NCBI RefSeq assembly: GCF_900108115.1
Contig: NZ_FTPU01000009.1
Span: forward strand, 40,473-104,472
DNA length: 64,000 bases
DNA from: Epilithonimonas bovis DSM 19482
Lineage (GTDB): Bacteria; Bacteroidota; Bacteroidia; Flavobacteriales; Weeksellaceae
Direction of reading: 5' to 3'
Shown here: in pieces, positions 23,985-31,894 of the stretch
How the letters are laid out: each line of letters opens with the position of its first letter
Numbering within the stretch: position 1 is the first letter of the stretch
Program-made: the position numbers and the translations under genes
The notes under the pieces: generated by a model
Database searches by the model: none
Told to the model about the DNA's origin: nothing
What the model saw: the letters and a program-made list of their open reading frames with translations, nothing else

Positions 23985-26315
23985 TTATAGATTTTCCACA
24001 AAATCGTACGTTACGTGTTCCGCTTGATAATTCACGGCGACACGCAAAGCCCGTAATCCATTAATGCCCTGCAAATCTTCTACTTCCAGCTCTTCGACCT
24101 GAGGTTCCAGGATATGCTGGTTTTGTAGAAGTTTGATCAGTTTCAGGTATTCATTACGTTCCTTTTCCTGAGAATAGATGATACTGATTTTTCCCGGCTG
24201 GGTAACACGTTCCTGAGAGTTTTTCACGATTGATTTATCAATACGTTTTTTGATCATTTCGTAGCGTGCATTGTAGCTTCCGTCCACATCAAAACGTTTC
24301 TCGTCCATACGGAATCTGATGCTGATCGGCGTGCTGTAAACCAAAATCAACGAAGAAACATCCATCGGATAAGTCAGTCGTTTTTTGTGTTTTGCGTAAT
24401 CTATCTCTGTCTCGCACAGTACACGCAACTGCCATAGGCGCAGGTTTTTAAGAAAAACAGGATCATAACTCAAATCCGGATCTATCGACGAGCCAATGTA
24501 TATATTATGCTCTACGCCATCCGTTTTGAACCGTTCATAATAAAACGGAAATCGGTGCTGTTGTTCTTCCTGACGTTTATCCAGGATATCAGCCAAATGC
24601 TTATTGATGGATGACAAACTTTCATCAAATTTTTGGCGGAAATTATATACCAATCCTGTTTGGGGATCCAGCTGCTTATAATATTCGGTTACGCTATAAT
24701 TGTAATGGGTATTTTGCAGCTTTATCGATTCCAGCAATGGATGGACTTCTGTCAGAATAAAATTTTGGACTATGCTTTCTGTATCGGCTTTCAGACCATT
24801 ATTTAACAGATGCTGCGTATTAATCAGTTTTTGATTAACAGCATCCAGGTCATTATCAGAACTCAGATTTTTGAAAAGGTCGGAAATCAGCATAAGATTG
24901 ATTTCCAAATCTTTTTTTATGGCCAGATTTCGGGAAACCGAAGAATTACGGATGTCCGTTTGCCCAAACAGTGGCGTAAGGTTTTGGAAAGTGATATTGC
25001 GGTAAGGCAGATCAAATCCTTCTTTATAAAAACCGATATGGCGCTCGGCTTCCTGACGGAATTTCCAGTAAACACTTGGATGGATGGCCGTATATTCCCT
25101 TTGGATAATTGCCTGGATTCTTGTCTCGATGCCGTCGTAAAGCCTGTCCATCGTATCTTCCAGATAAGGCATTACGATTTCCATTTTGTTAGCATTAATG
25201 CTGTTCAGCATTTTTTTTCGGGAAACCAGTTCAATAATCCCAAGAATTTTTTTGTCTTTGATAATAGGCGCAAAAATAGCACTTTGAAACCCCGATTTGT
25301 AGAACTGCTTTGCCAATTGGCTTTCCGGAAATTCACGATAGGTTTTCTCGACATCAGAAATGCTGAAAAATTTCCTGGATTCTAGCAGGCTGTTGAAATT
25401 TTTTTCACATAACAGCTCATTGCTGAAATCTTTTGGCGTACCTGATAGTATAAAGCTGTCAATCACGCCATTTATAGAATTTCTTACAAACTTATTTTCT
25501 TCGATATCAATTGCCGTATAACCTAACTCCAAATCCGGAACCTGAAAAATAGAACGGAAGATCTTGTTAAGTTCCGGTTTTAGGTTTTTATCATCTTCCA
25601 GATTTATAAGTTTGGTTTTAAGGTTAGAAACAGCAATTTCTGTTGTTGCATCAAAAAAACTGATGACAGCAAAACCCTTGAGCTCCCAGCTTTTAGGTGG
25701 GAATTTTTCTTTCCAAAGCTCATAATCATCAAAATTATCCAACAATTCTGCAATTTCGTCCTTGGCCAGATTTCTATAATTATCTAGCGGGTTGACCTCT
25801 ATAAAATCGACATTATTAAGAAAACGGTAATGGTTGACGACACCTTCTTCATTAGGAATATCAAAGATAAACGGCATCGACAGATTGAGTGGCACTTTGT
25901 AAAAATCCCTCAAAATAATACAGCAGCTCATTACATAAAACCGATGCGGATCTAAGCCTTTGATAAACATATCAAAATTTTCTCCTGCACTTTTTATGAT
26001 CTTTTGAAACCGCTCTGTAGGATTAAAAAAGAAATTATAAAAAGGAAAACCAATGGCTTTGATCTCGTTACCTGTAAGCATTGGCGGGAAAAGATCGCGT
26101 AAAAGCTCCTTCATCAGCAACTCATTCTTTTCAAAAAAAACAAGGTTACTGACACCATTGATAAGTTCAGGAAATTCTTTAGCTTTATCCAGAATCCGTT
26201 GATGCGAAAGCGCATATTCCTGATTTACAGAAGCTTCAACTTCCATTTTCCGGATGAGTTTTTCAAAAGAAAACTTCAGTACAAAAGGGCTTTCGTAAAA
26301 GGCTTGGAATTCCAT
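23985..26315 (-). CDS. Large GAF-domain protein of unknown function
   Basis: The protein of about 776 residues has a GAF domain in the middle (about 290-400): KFFSISDVEKTYREFP, then FQSAIFAPIIKDKKILGIIELVSRKK, a typical GAF core. The N-terminal 280 and C-terminal 370 residues have no recognised motif, no kinase or cyclase module, no membrane helices and no signal peptide. The family appears to be a flavobacterial one of constant length. The ATG at 26315 is chosen because an upstream TTG lies too close to the promoter box at 26333-26340. A sensor or scaffold role is possible but not shown. Confidence 0.75.
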   Translation of the reverse strand: MEFQAFYESPFVLKFSFEKLIRKMEVEASVNQEYALSHQRILDKAKEFPELINGVSNLVFFEKNELLMKELLRDLFPPMLTGNEIKAIGFPFYNFFFNPTERFQKIIKSAGENFDMFIKGLDPHRFYVMSCCIILRDFYKVPLNLSMPFIFDIPNEEGVVNHYRFLNNVDFIEVNPLDNYRNLAKDEIAELLDNFDDYELWKEKFPPKSWELKGFAVISFFDATTEIAVSNLKTKLINLEDDKNLKPELNKIFRSIFQVPDLELGYTAIDIEENKFVRNSINGVIDSFILSGTPKDFSNELLCEKNFNSLLESRKFFSISDVEKTYREFPESQLAKQFYKSGFQSAIFAPIIKDKKILGIIELVSRKKMLNSINANKMEIVMPYLEDTMDRLYDGIETRIQAIIQREYTAIHPSVYWKFRQEAERHIGFYKEGFDLPYRNITFQNLTPLFGQTDIRNSSVSRNLAIKKDLEINLMLISDLFKNLSSDNDLDAVNQKLINTQHLLNNGLKADTESIVQNFILTEVHPLLESIKLQNTHYNYSVTEYYKQLDPQTGLVYNFRQKFDESLSSINKHLADILDKRQEEQQHRFPFYYERFKTDGVEHNIYIGSSIDPDLSYDPVFLKNLRLWQLRVLCETEIDYAKHKKRLTYPMDVSSLILVYSTPISIRFRMDEKRFDVDGSYNARYEMIKKRIDKSIVKNSQERVTQPGKISIIYSQEKERNEYLKLIKLLQNQHILEPQVEELEVEDLQGINGLRALRVAVNYQAEHVTYDFVENL

Positions 26316-26332
26316 ATCAGTAAAAATCAATG

Positions 26333-26340
26333 CAAATGTA
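26333..26340 (-). promoter_or_regulatory. Promoter -7 box TACATTTG for the GAF protein gene
   Basis: Exact TAnnTTTG match on the minus strand, 17 nt before the ATG at 26315. Confidence 0.55.
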
Positions 26341-26395
26341 AAAAATTATCGGATTATAAATAAAGTCGGATTATAATTCAAAATACTTTAAATTG

Positions 26396-26470
26396 TTTGG
26401 CGCTATTTTTCGTCTTCCGCTTCCGCTTTATCACTATGAGCTAGTCGAAGAGTCCGCTCAAATCTAGCAA
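26396..26470 (-). repeat. Dispersed hairpin repeat, type C, degraded copy
   Basis: CGTCTTCCGCTTCCGCTTTA followed by GTCGAAGAGTCCGCTCAAAT follows the same order as the type C copy at 6940-7029 (reverse strand), where CTGTCGAAGAGTCCGTTCAA occurs. The outer arms are lost. Confidence 0.45.
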
Positions 26471-26599
26471 CGAAGTCCATCGATTCATATAGAAAAATAC
26501 AAAATTAAGATAATCCGGGCGCTTCATACTATTGAAATTTTCTAATAAACCCAACCTTATCATAAATTATCACATTTTTAGTTTATCTCCCTAAAACCT

Positions 26600-26607
26600 T
26601 ATCTTTG
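26600..26607 (+). promoter_or_regulatory. Promoter -7 box TATCTTTG for rlmN
   Basis: Exact TAnnTTTG match. It overlaps a possible TTG start at 26605, so the TTG at 26626 is the more likely rlmN start. Confidence 0.6.
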
Positions 26608-26625
26608 CAAAAATTTCAGAACGTT

Positions 26626-27660
26626 TTGAAAGACATCCGCACACTTTCCCTGGACCAGCTCAAAGATTACTTTAGCTCGATTGGCGACAAGCCATTCCGT
26701 GCCAAGCAGGTTTATGACTGGCTTTGGAGCAAGAATTTGCATTCTTTTGATGAGATGACGAATCTTTCCAAACCGTTGCGTGAGAATCTGACACGTGATT
26801 TTTTCATCAATCCAATTGCGGTTGATTTATTACAAAAATCAACGGACGGGACTATAAAAAACGGCGTCAAACTTCACGACGGATTATTGGTAGAATCTGT
26901 TCTGATTCCCACTGAATCCCGAAGTACAGCCTGTGTTTCTTCACAGGTAGGCTGCTCTCTCAACTGTGAATTTTGTGCCACTGCCAAGCTCAAAAGAATG
27001 CGAAACCTGGAGGTGGCTGAGATTGTTGATCAGGTTGCGCTGATTGACCGCCAAAGCAAAGAATATTTTGACAGGCCGCTCACCAACATCGTGTTTATGG
27101 GAATGGGCGAACCGATGATGAACTACAAAAATGTTGTAGAAGCCATCCATAAAATCACAAAGCCAGAAGGTTTGGGAATGTCACCTAGAAGAATTACGGT
27201 TTCTACATCCGGGATCCCGAAGATGATAAAAATGCTTGCTGATGAAGAACTGAAAGTAAAATTAGCACTTTCTCTTCATTCCGCAATTGAGCATAAACGC
27301 AACGAAATAATGCCTTTTTCTGAAAAGTTCCCTTTGACAGATATTATGGATTCTTTGCAATACTGGTATCAGAAAACCGGCTCCCCTATTACTTTTGAAT
27401 ATTGCGTCTGGAAAGGCATCAATGATGGTGATGAAGACATCAAAGCTCTGATAAAATATTGCAGACAAGTTCCAAGTAAAGTCAATCTGATCCAGTACAA
27501 TCCAATTGGTGAAGGGAAATTTGATCACAGAAGCATCGCTGCCGAAGAAAAATACGTGCGCGAACTGGAAAAAGCAGGCATTACGATTGTTGTGCGTAAA
27601 AGCCGTGGCAGCGATATTGATGCGGCCTGCGGGCAATTGGCGAATAAATCTGCAGAGTAA
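26626..27660 (+). CDS. rlmN: Dual-specificity rRNA/tRNA adenine C2-methyltransferase RlmN
   Basis: The 344-residue radical SAM enzyme methylates C2 of A2503 in 23S rRNA and A37 in some tRNAs. The iron-sulfur cluster motif is CSLNCEFC. The methyl-transfer cysteine is in the C-terminal DAACGQL, and GMGEPMMNY is the SAM-binding glycine-rich segment. The start is read as TTG at 26626, giving MKDIRTLSLDQLKDYF, the usual N terminus; the alternative TTG at 26605 lies within the promoter. Confidence 0.94.
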   Translation: MKDIRTLSLDQLKDYFSSIGDKPFRAKQVYDWLWSKNLHSFDEMTNLSKPLRENLTRDFFINPIAVDLLQKSTDGTIKNGVKLHDGLLVESVLIPTESRSTACVSSQVGCSLNCEFCATAKLKRMRNLEVAEIVDQVALIDRQSKEYFDRPLTNIVFMGMGEPMMNYKNVVEAIHKITKPEGLGMSPRRITVSTSGIPKMIKMLADEELKVKLALSLHSAIEHKRNEIMPFSEKFPLTDIMDSLQYWYQKTGSPITFEYCVWKGINDGDEDIKALIKYCRQVPSKVNLIQYNPIGEGKFDHRSIAAEEKYVRELEKAGITIVVRKSRGSDIDAACGQLANKSAE

Positions 27661-27695
27661 AATTCTGTATATAAAAAAATACACCGATTAATTTA

Positions 27696-27742
27696 ATAGT
27701 AAACCATTTGGTTTATTTTAACCGAATAGTTTACTATATTTG
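27696..27742 (+). promoter_or_regulatory. Operator dyad and promoter of the toxin-antitoxin operon
   Basis: ATAGTAAAC (27696-27704) and GTTTACTAT (27729-27737) form a perfect 9-bp inverted repeat. The right arm overlaps the promoter box TATATTTG (27735-27742), an exact TAnnTTTG match. A smaller dyad AAACC-ATTT-GGTTT lies inside. The geometry is what an autoregulating antitoxin would use. Confidence 0.65.
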
Positions 27743-27761
27743 AGTTTAAATTAAATTCAAA

Positions 27762-28001
27762 ATGGGAACAATCAAAGTAAAATACACGAGTAAAAAACAG
27801 CTTTCTACGCTGAAGAAAGTTCTTTCCGCATTGGATTTCGAGTTCTCCGAAGAAGAATTTAAAAACCCAAGCCCAAGCGGTGACAAATGGTTTGAAAATC
27901 CGAAGAACCTTGAAATGATTGATATAGGTATATCAGATTTAAAATCAGGAAAGAAAACAGTTCTTACTAAGGAACTTCAAAAGGAACTTTTGGGATTATG
28001 A
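27762..28001 (+). CDS. Antitoxin of a YoeB-type module
   Basis: The 79-residue protein begins MGTIKVKYTSKKQLSTLKKV and has a predicted N-terminal DNA-binding part and an acidic middle (FEFSEEEFKNPSPSGDKWFE). It lies directly before a YoeB-type reading frame, and the toxin's expected ATG overlaps its stop (ATGA). It is not an obvious YefM or Phd homologue, so the antitoxin class is open; DUF2683-like proteins are possible. The function is inferred from position and operon structure. Confidence 0.72.
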   Translation: MGTIKVKYTSKKQLSTLKKVLSALDFEFSEEEFKNPSPSGDKWFENPKNLEMIDIGISDLKSGKKTVLTKELQKELLGL

Positions 28002-28277
28002 GTTTTTTTATTAATTATTTCCGACGAAGCTAAAGAACACTTGAAAAAGCACAGAAAAGCGGGTTCAATAATTTTATTAAAAAAGATCGACAAAATTTTA
28101 GACGAATTAAGAGAAACTCCTTTTGATGGAATAGGAAAACCCGAGCCATTAAAATATGGAAGAATCGGTCAATGGTCTCGCAGAATAGATCAAAGGCACA
28201 GATTAATCTATGAAGTTTTTGAAGATGAAGTTCTGATAGAAGTCATCTCGGCATTCGGGCATTACGATGATAAATAA
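27998..28277 (+). pseudogene. YoeB-family mRNA interferase toxin, frameshifted at a T7 run
   Basis: The ATG at 27998-28000 overlaps the antitoxin stop but reads MSFFINYFRRS and stops at 28031. The conserved YoeB sequence lies in a shifted frame and is open from 28002 to 28277: FLLIISDEAKEHLKKHRKAG, KPEPLKYGRIGQWSRRI, DQRHRLIYEV and GHYDDK, carrying the Glu, Arg and His expected of the family. Removing one T from the run at 28003-28009 joins ATG to this frame as MSFLLIISDEAK. Without slippage only a TTG at 28041 could start the frame, losing the first strand. Confidence 0.75.
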
Positions 28278-28349
28278 TCTCAAAATTCTTTTACAATCTT
28301 TTAATCATTTAAATTTCCCGCTCAAAAAATCTCTTCCTATTTTTACAAT

Positions 28350-28862
28350 ATGAAGACGATTCTTGTAGATATGGATGGCGTTTTAGCCAATACCAACCAA
28401 CATTTCATCGATTACGAATACCAAAGAAGTGGTGAAAAAATCCTGTGGGACAACATTTCCGGATTATTGGAGGAGGAAGCTTTCCCTAATTTTTTGGAAG
28501 ATGTCAATACCAAAAACTTCTTCCGCACTGTTCCTGTGATGGAAAATGCATTCCAAGGCCTTGATTACCTTAATAAAAAATACAATGTTCTTATAATTTC
28601 ATCTGCAACAGAATTCCCGAATAGCCTGACCGAAAAAGCAGAATGGCTGGCTGAGCATTTCCCTTTTATCAGCTGGAAACAAATGATGTTCTGTGGCAGG
28701 AAGGATTTTATAAAAGGTGATATTATGATTGATGACCATCCAAAAAACCTGAATATTTTCCCCGGACAAAGAGTCCTGTTTTCTCAGCCCCATAACAGCA
28801 ATCGGGATGTAGAAAAGGCCACAAGAGTTACAGGCTGGGATGATATCATTAATATCCTTTAA
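28350..28862 (+). CDS. 5'(3')-deoxyribonucleotidase-like HAD phosphatase
   Basis: The 170-residue HAD enzyme of the NT5C group begins with the nucleophile motif VDMDGVLANTN. IISSATEFP follows, and the metal-binding motif is IMIDDHPKNL. The group dephosphorylates deoxynucleoside monophosphates in the cytoplasm. It lies 9 bp before the next gene, probably in one operon with it. Confidence 0.87.
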   Translation: MKTILVDMDGVLANTNQHFIDYEYQRSGEKILWDNISGLLEEEAFPNFLEDVNTKNFFRTVPVMENAFQGLDYLNKKYNVLIISSATEFPNSLTEKAEWLAEHFPFISWKQMMFCGRKDFIKGDIMIDDHPKNLNIFPGQRVLFSQPHNSNRDVEKATRVTGWDDIINIL

Positions 28863-28871
28863 ATGACTGCG

Positions 28872-29753
28872 ATGAAAAAACAGATTCTATTTTTTTTATT
28901 AATCCTGCTCAACGTTCCGCTTTTTGCACAAAGCGTTAAAAAACTAAATCTCAAAAAATACCATATTGCAGTGCTTAGCGATTCGTTGAGGGAAAGCTCT
29001 GGCCTGACCAATTTTGACGGGAAGCTATTCTCCTTCAATGACAGTGGTAATAGCAGCGAAATATTCGAAATAAAACCAGGAAGCCCGCATATTGAAAAAA
29101 CCTTCCAAACCGGTCTTGCCAACATCGACTGGGAAGCCATTACCAATGATGGCAAAGATTTTTACATAGGGGAATTTGGGAATAATTTGGGAAACCGAAA
29201 AGACTTAAAAGTTTATCAGATCCCTTTCAGAAATGATTCTTTGGTTGTTGATTCAATTAAAACCATTCCGTTTTTTTATCCTGAACAAACTGATTTTACG
29301 CCCAAAAACATTAACAATAATTTTGATGCTGAGGCGATGATTTTTTTGGATGCCAACATTCATCTTTTCACCAAAGAATGGGTGACAAACACCGTTACTC
29401 ATTATTTGATTGATAAAAATCTGAAGGAAAATCAACCGGCGCAAAAGCTGGAAAGTTATAATACCGGATTTGTTGTGACAGATTCATCGCTATGGGAAAA
29501 CAAACTGTATGTGGTGGGGTATACCAAAAAAGCAATGGTTTACCTGATGATTTTTGAAAAAGATGATACTGGCAACCTTTTCTTTAACCAACCCGCTAAA
29601 AAATATTTTCTGGGAAGAGCTTATAATATAGGCCAGATTGAAGGCGTTACCGCCACCGAAAAAGGAATCTATATCTCCGGCGAACGTTTCTCTATCAAAA
29701 TCAAAAAAGTGCCGCAAAGTCTTTATTTTATACCGTTTAAAGATTTAGAATAA
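28872..29753 (+). CDS. Secreted beta-propeller-like protein of unknown function
   Basis: The 293-residue protein has a signal peptide (MKKQILFFLLILLNVPLFAQ) and a series of repeated beta segments: KLFSFNDSGNSSEIFEI, IDWEAITNDGKDFYIGEFGNN, YVVGYTKKAMVYL and IEGVTATEKGIYISGERF. The spacing and DWEAI/IEGV motifs suggest a propeller such as those in SdiA-regulated or SMP-30-like proteins. No enzymatic residue is secure. An earlier ATG at 28863 adds two residues; the ATG at 28872 gives the cleaner signal peptide. Confidence 0.6.
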   Translation: MKKQILFFLLILLNVPLFAQSVKKLNLKKYHIAVLSDSLRESSGLTNFDGKLFSFNDSGNSSEIFEIKPGSPHIEKTFQTGLANIDWEAITNDGKDFYIGEFGNNLGNRKDLKVYQIPFRNDSLVVDSIKTIPFFYPEQTDFTPKNINNNFDAEAMIFLDANIHLFTKEWVTNTVTHYLIDKNLKENQPAQKLESYNTGFVVTDSSLWENKLYVVGYTKKAMVYLMIFEKDDTGNLFFNQPAKKYFLGRAYNIGQIEGVTATEKGIYISGERFSIKIKKVPQSLYFIPFKDLE

Positions 29754-29868
29754 TTATATTTGTAGGATAATAAATAGATGTAAGACGTGAAATATTAGAT
29801 GTTAGACACCTGTATTTCTCTCAATTTCATCTATCATTTTGGGGGCGACCGACAGACAACACCTGAAC

Positions 29869-30000
29869 ATAGCCCCGATGGAAGCGGCATCCTTTTTTAT
29901 AAATTGTCATTCTGAGGCTCTCGAAGAACAATTTATAAAAAAGATACAGCGGACAGCGGGTTGGGAAGTTCATTAAAAGTTGAATGTTCTTGCTCCAAAA
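29869..30000 (+). repeat. Dispersed structured repeat, type A copy 2
   Basis: It opens ATAGCCCCGATGGAAGCGGC and closes GATACAGCGGACAGCGGGTT with a tail to TTGCTCC. The middle hairpin uses different sequence from copy 1 (TTTTTTATAAATTGT with ACAATTTATAAAAAA), so the pairing is kept although the bases changed. Copy 1 is at 14819-14950. Confidence 0.7.
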
Positions 30001-30024
30001 AACATCAATCTATAAACGCAAAAC

Positions 30025-31002
30025 GTGGCAAATACAGTAGAACTCATCAAAGCACCGATCTCTGACGAAATGAAACTTTTTGAACAGAAGTTTTATGAAT
30101 CTATGAAAAGTAATGTGCCGCTGCTGGACAAAGTGACACGTTTTATTGTAACCACAAAGGGTAAACAGATGCGCCCAATGTTTGTTTTTCTCTGTGCGAA
30201 GCTGGTGGGTAATGTGAACGAAAAAACCTTCCGCGGCGCCAGTATGATTGAGCTGATCCACACGGCAACACTGGTGCACGATGATGTGGTGGATGAGAGT
30301 TTTAAACGCAGGAATTTCTTCTCGATTAACGCCCTTTGGAAAAACAAAATCGCTGTATTGGTAGGCGATTACCTGCTATCGAAATCGGTTTTACTTTCTA
30401 CAGACAACCGTGATTTTGACCTTTTGGCTGTGATTGCGAGAACCATCCGGGAAATGTCTGAAGGTGAACTGCTGCAGTTGGAAAAGGCTCGAAAACTGGA
30501 CATTACAGAAGATGTCTATTACGAAATTATCCGTCAGAAAACAGCCACGCTAATTGCTGCCTGTTGCGAAGTGGGCGTTTTATCCAATGGTGTAGATGAG
30601 GCAACGGCGAAAAAAATGCAGCAATTCGGGACTTATACCGGGATGGCGTTCCAGATTAAAGATGACCTTTTTGATTATCAGACGAGCAACATCATTGGGA
30701 AACCGGTCGGGATCGACATCAAGGAACAAAAGATGACTCTGCCGTTGATCTATACGTTGAAAAATGCCAATCCAGAGAATTACAAAAAATATTTTGCCAC
30801 CATCAAACGATACAACAACGACAGCAAAAAAGTGCGTGAACTGGTCGAATTTGTAAAGTCATCCGGCGGTATGGATTATGCGATAACAGTGATGAAAGAC
30901 TACCAGCAAAAAGCATTGGATATCCTTGCGGAGTTCCCCGATAACGAAGCCAAAAAAGCAATGAAACTAATGCTGGATTATGTGATTGCGAGAAAATTGT
31001 AA
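30025..31002 (+). CDS. Polyprenyl (octaprenyl-type) diphosphate synthase
   Basis: The 325-residue trans-prenyltransferase condenses IPP onto allylic diphosphates. It has GKQMRPMFVF, the first Asp-rich motif HDDVVDES and the second QIKDDLFDYQ. Product length cannot be read with certainty; a long-chain menaquinone side-chain role is likely in this phylum. The start is a GTG, and IPP would come from the mevalonate pathway (mvaD in this window). Confidence 0.9.
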   Translation: MANTVELIKAPISDEMKLFEQKFYESMKSNVPLLDKVTRFIVTTKGKQMRPMFVFLCAKLVGNVNEKTFRGASMIELIHTATLVHDDVVDESFKRRNFFSINALWKNKIAVLVGDYLLSKSVLLSTDNRDFDLLAVIARTIREMSEGELLQLEKARKLDITEDVYYEIIRQKTATLIAACCEVGVLSNGVDEATAKKMQQFGTYTGMAFQIKDDLFDYQTSNIIGKPVGIDIKEQKMTLPLIYTLKNANPENYKKYFATIKRYNNDSKKVRELVEFVKSSGGMDYAITVMKDYQQKALDILAEFPDNEAKKAMKLMLDYVIARKL

Positions 31003-31005
31003 ATC

Positions 31006-31218
31006 TTATTTTTCTTCTTCTCGATATTCTAAAATATCTGCAGGCTGACAATCCAGAGCTTTGCAAATCGCTTCTAACGTACTGAAACGAACAGCTTTAG
31101 CTTTTCCTGTTTTCAGGATTGAAAGATTAGAAAGCGTTAAATCTACTTTTTCGGACAGCTCATTCAATGACATTTTCCGTTTTGCCATCATCACGTCTAA
31201 ATTTACAATTATTGGCAT
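31006..31218 (-). CDS. Small XRE-family regulator paired with DUF2975
   Basis: The 70-residue protein is a single helix-turn-helix: MSLNELSEKVDLTLSNLSIL, then FSTLEAICKALDCQPADIL, a Cro/C1-type fold near YozG. It follows the DUF2975 gene by 3 bp and is probably translationally coupled. Its likely target is the perfect 12-bp palindrome upstream of that gene. Confidence 0.9.
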   Translation of the reverse strand: MPIIVNLDVMMAKRKMSLNELSEKVDLTLSNLSILKTGKAKAVRFSTLEAICKALDCQPADILEYREEEK

Positions 31219-31221
31219 AAC

Positions 31222-31758
31222 TTAAATGGTAAGGTCGTTTTCATTTTGTAATTCGATTCCTCTTTTGAAGATCTGTGCTATAACATAGATGATTCCGGCA
31301 AGGAAAATGAAACTTCCTGCAGAGTCTAAATGATTTTTGATTGTAGAAACATCGTAACCACTTTTGACCAAACCTTCTATATATTGGTCAATAACTACCC
31401 AAACAATCCAAATTTCAAAAGAGACGTAGCTGATTTTTAAAATCAAATCTGAGATAATTTTATTGAATGGATTTTCTAAATTAATTTTCTTCAAAATTTC
31501 AGTAGTCAGATAAAATAAATAAGCTTTTGATGCTGAAAAGAAAATAAGAATAGAAATGAGGTAGATAAAATTGGTTTTGGTCTGAAAATGTAAATCTGAG
31601 AAATCATAACCAATCACTGCAATTTTTGATTGACTAGTTCCTTCAAACATAAGACCTGTAATACCTGCAATCAGAAAAGTTCCTGTTTGGATACATAGCC
31701 CTATAAATGCTATCCAAGCAAGTACATTCAGAATAGAAAGAATTTGTTTTGTTTTCAT
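31222..31758 (-). CDS. DUF2975 membrane protein
   Basis: The 178-residue protein has four membrane helices: ILNVLAWIAFIGLCIQTGTFLI, FIYLISILIFFSASKAYLFYL, LKISYVSFEIWIVWVVI and AGSFIFLAGIIYVIAQIFK. DUF2975 proteins are commonly encoded with a small XRE regulator, as here. The function is unknown; a stress-related or sensing role is a guess. A perfect palindrome sits in the promoter region just upstream. Confidence 0.82.
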   Translation of the reverse strand: MKTKQILSILNVLAWIAFIGLCIQTGTFLIAGITGLMFEGTSQSKIAVIGYDFSDLHFQTKTNFIYLISILIFFSASKAYLFYLTTEILKKINLENPFNKIISDLILKISYVSFEIWIVWVVIDQYIEGLVKSGYDVSTIKNHLDSAGSFIFLAGIIYVIAQIFKRGIELQNENDLTI

Positions 31759-31789
31759 TCAAAATAATTTTAATCTTACAAATATCAAA

Positions 31790-31818
31790 AAATATTTATT
31801 GATAAACAATAAATATTT
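31790..31818 (-). promoter_or_regulatory. Perfect palindromic operator before the DUF2975/XRE operon
   Basis: AAATATTTATTG (31790-31801) and CAATAAATATTT (31807-31818) form a perfect 12-bp inverted repeat around ATAAA. It is 31 bp upstream of the DUF2975 ATG, where a -33 region would be, so binding by the co-encoded XRE protein would block or steer RNA polymerase. Confidence 0.7.
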
Positions 31819-31882
31819 CATCTTTAACATTAAAATCAACTATTGCTTTAATTTATATTTTTCGAAAAGTATATAATTTCCG

Positions 31883-31890
31883 TAATTTTG
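31883..31890 (+). promoter_or_regulatory. Promoter -7 box TAATTTTG for rarA
   Basis: Exact TAnnTTTG match 4 nt before the ATG, predicting a leaderless mRNA. Confidence 0.55.
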
Positions 31891-31894
31891 AAAG

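Noticed and set aside
24810..25385. 191-codon frame on the plus strand inside the GAF gene
   Set aside because: Shadow frame: no start signal or motif, and the opposite strand reads as one continuous protein.
30010..30347. Overlapping minus-strand frames opposite the prenyl synthase start
   Set aside because: Both are antisense to a conserved catalytic region.
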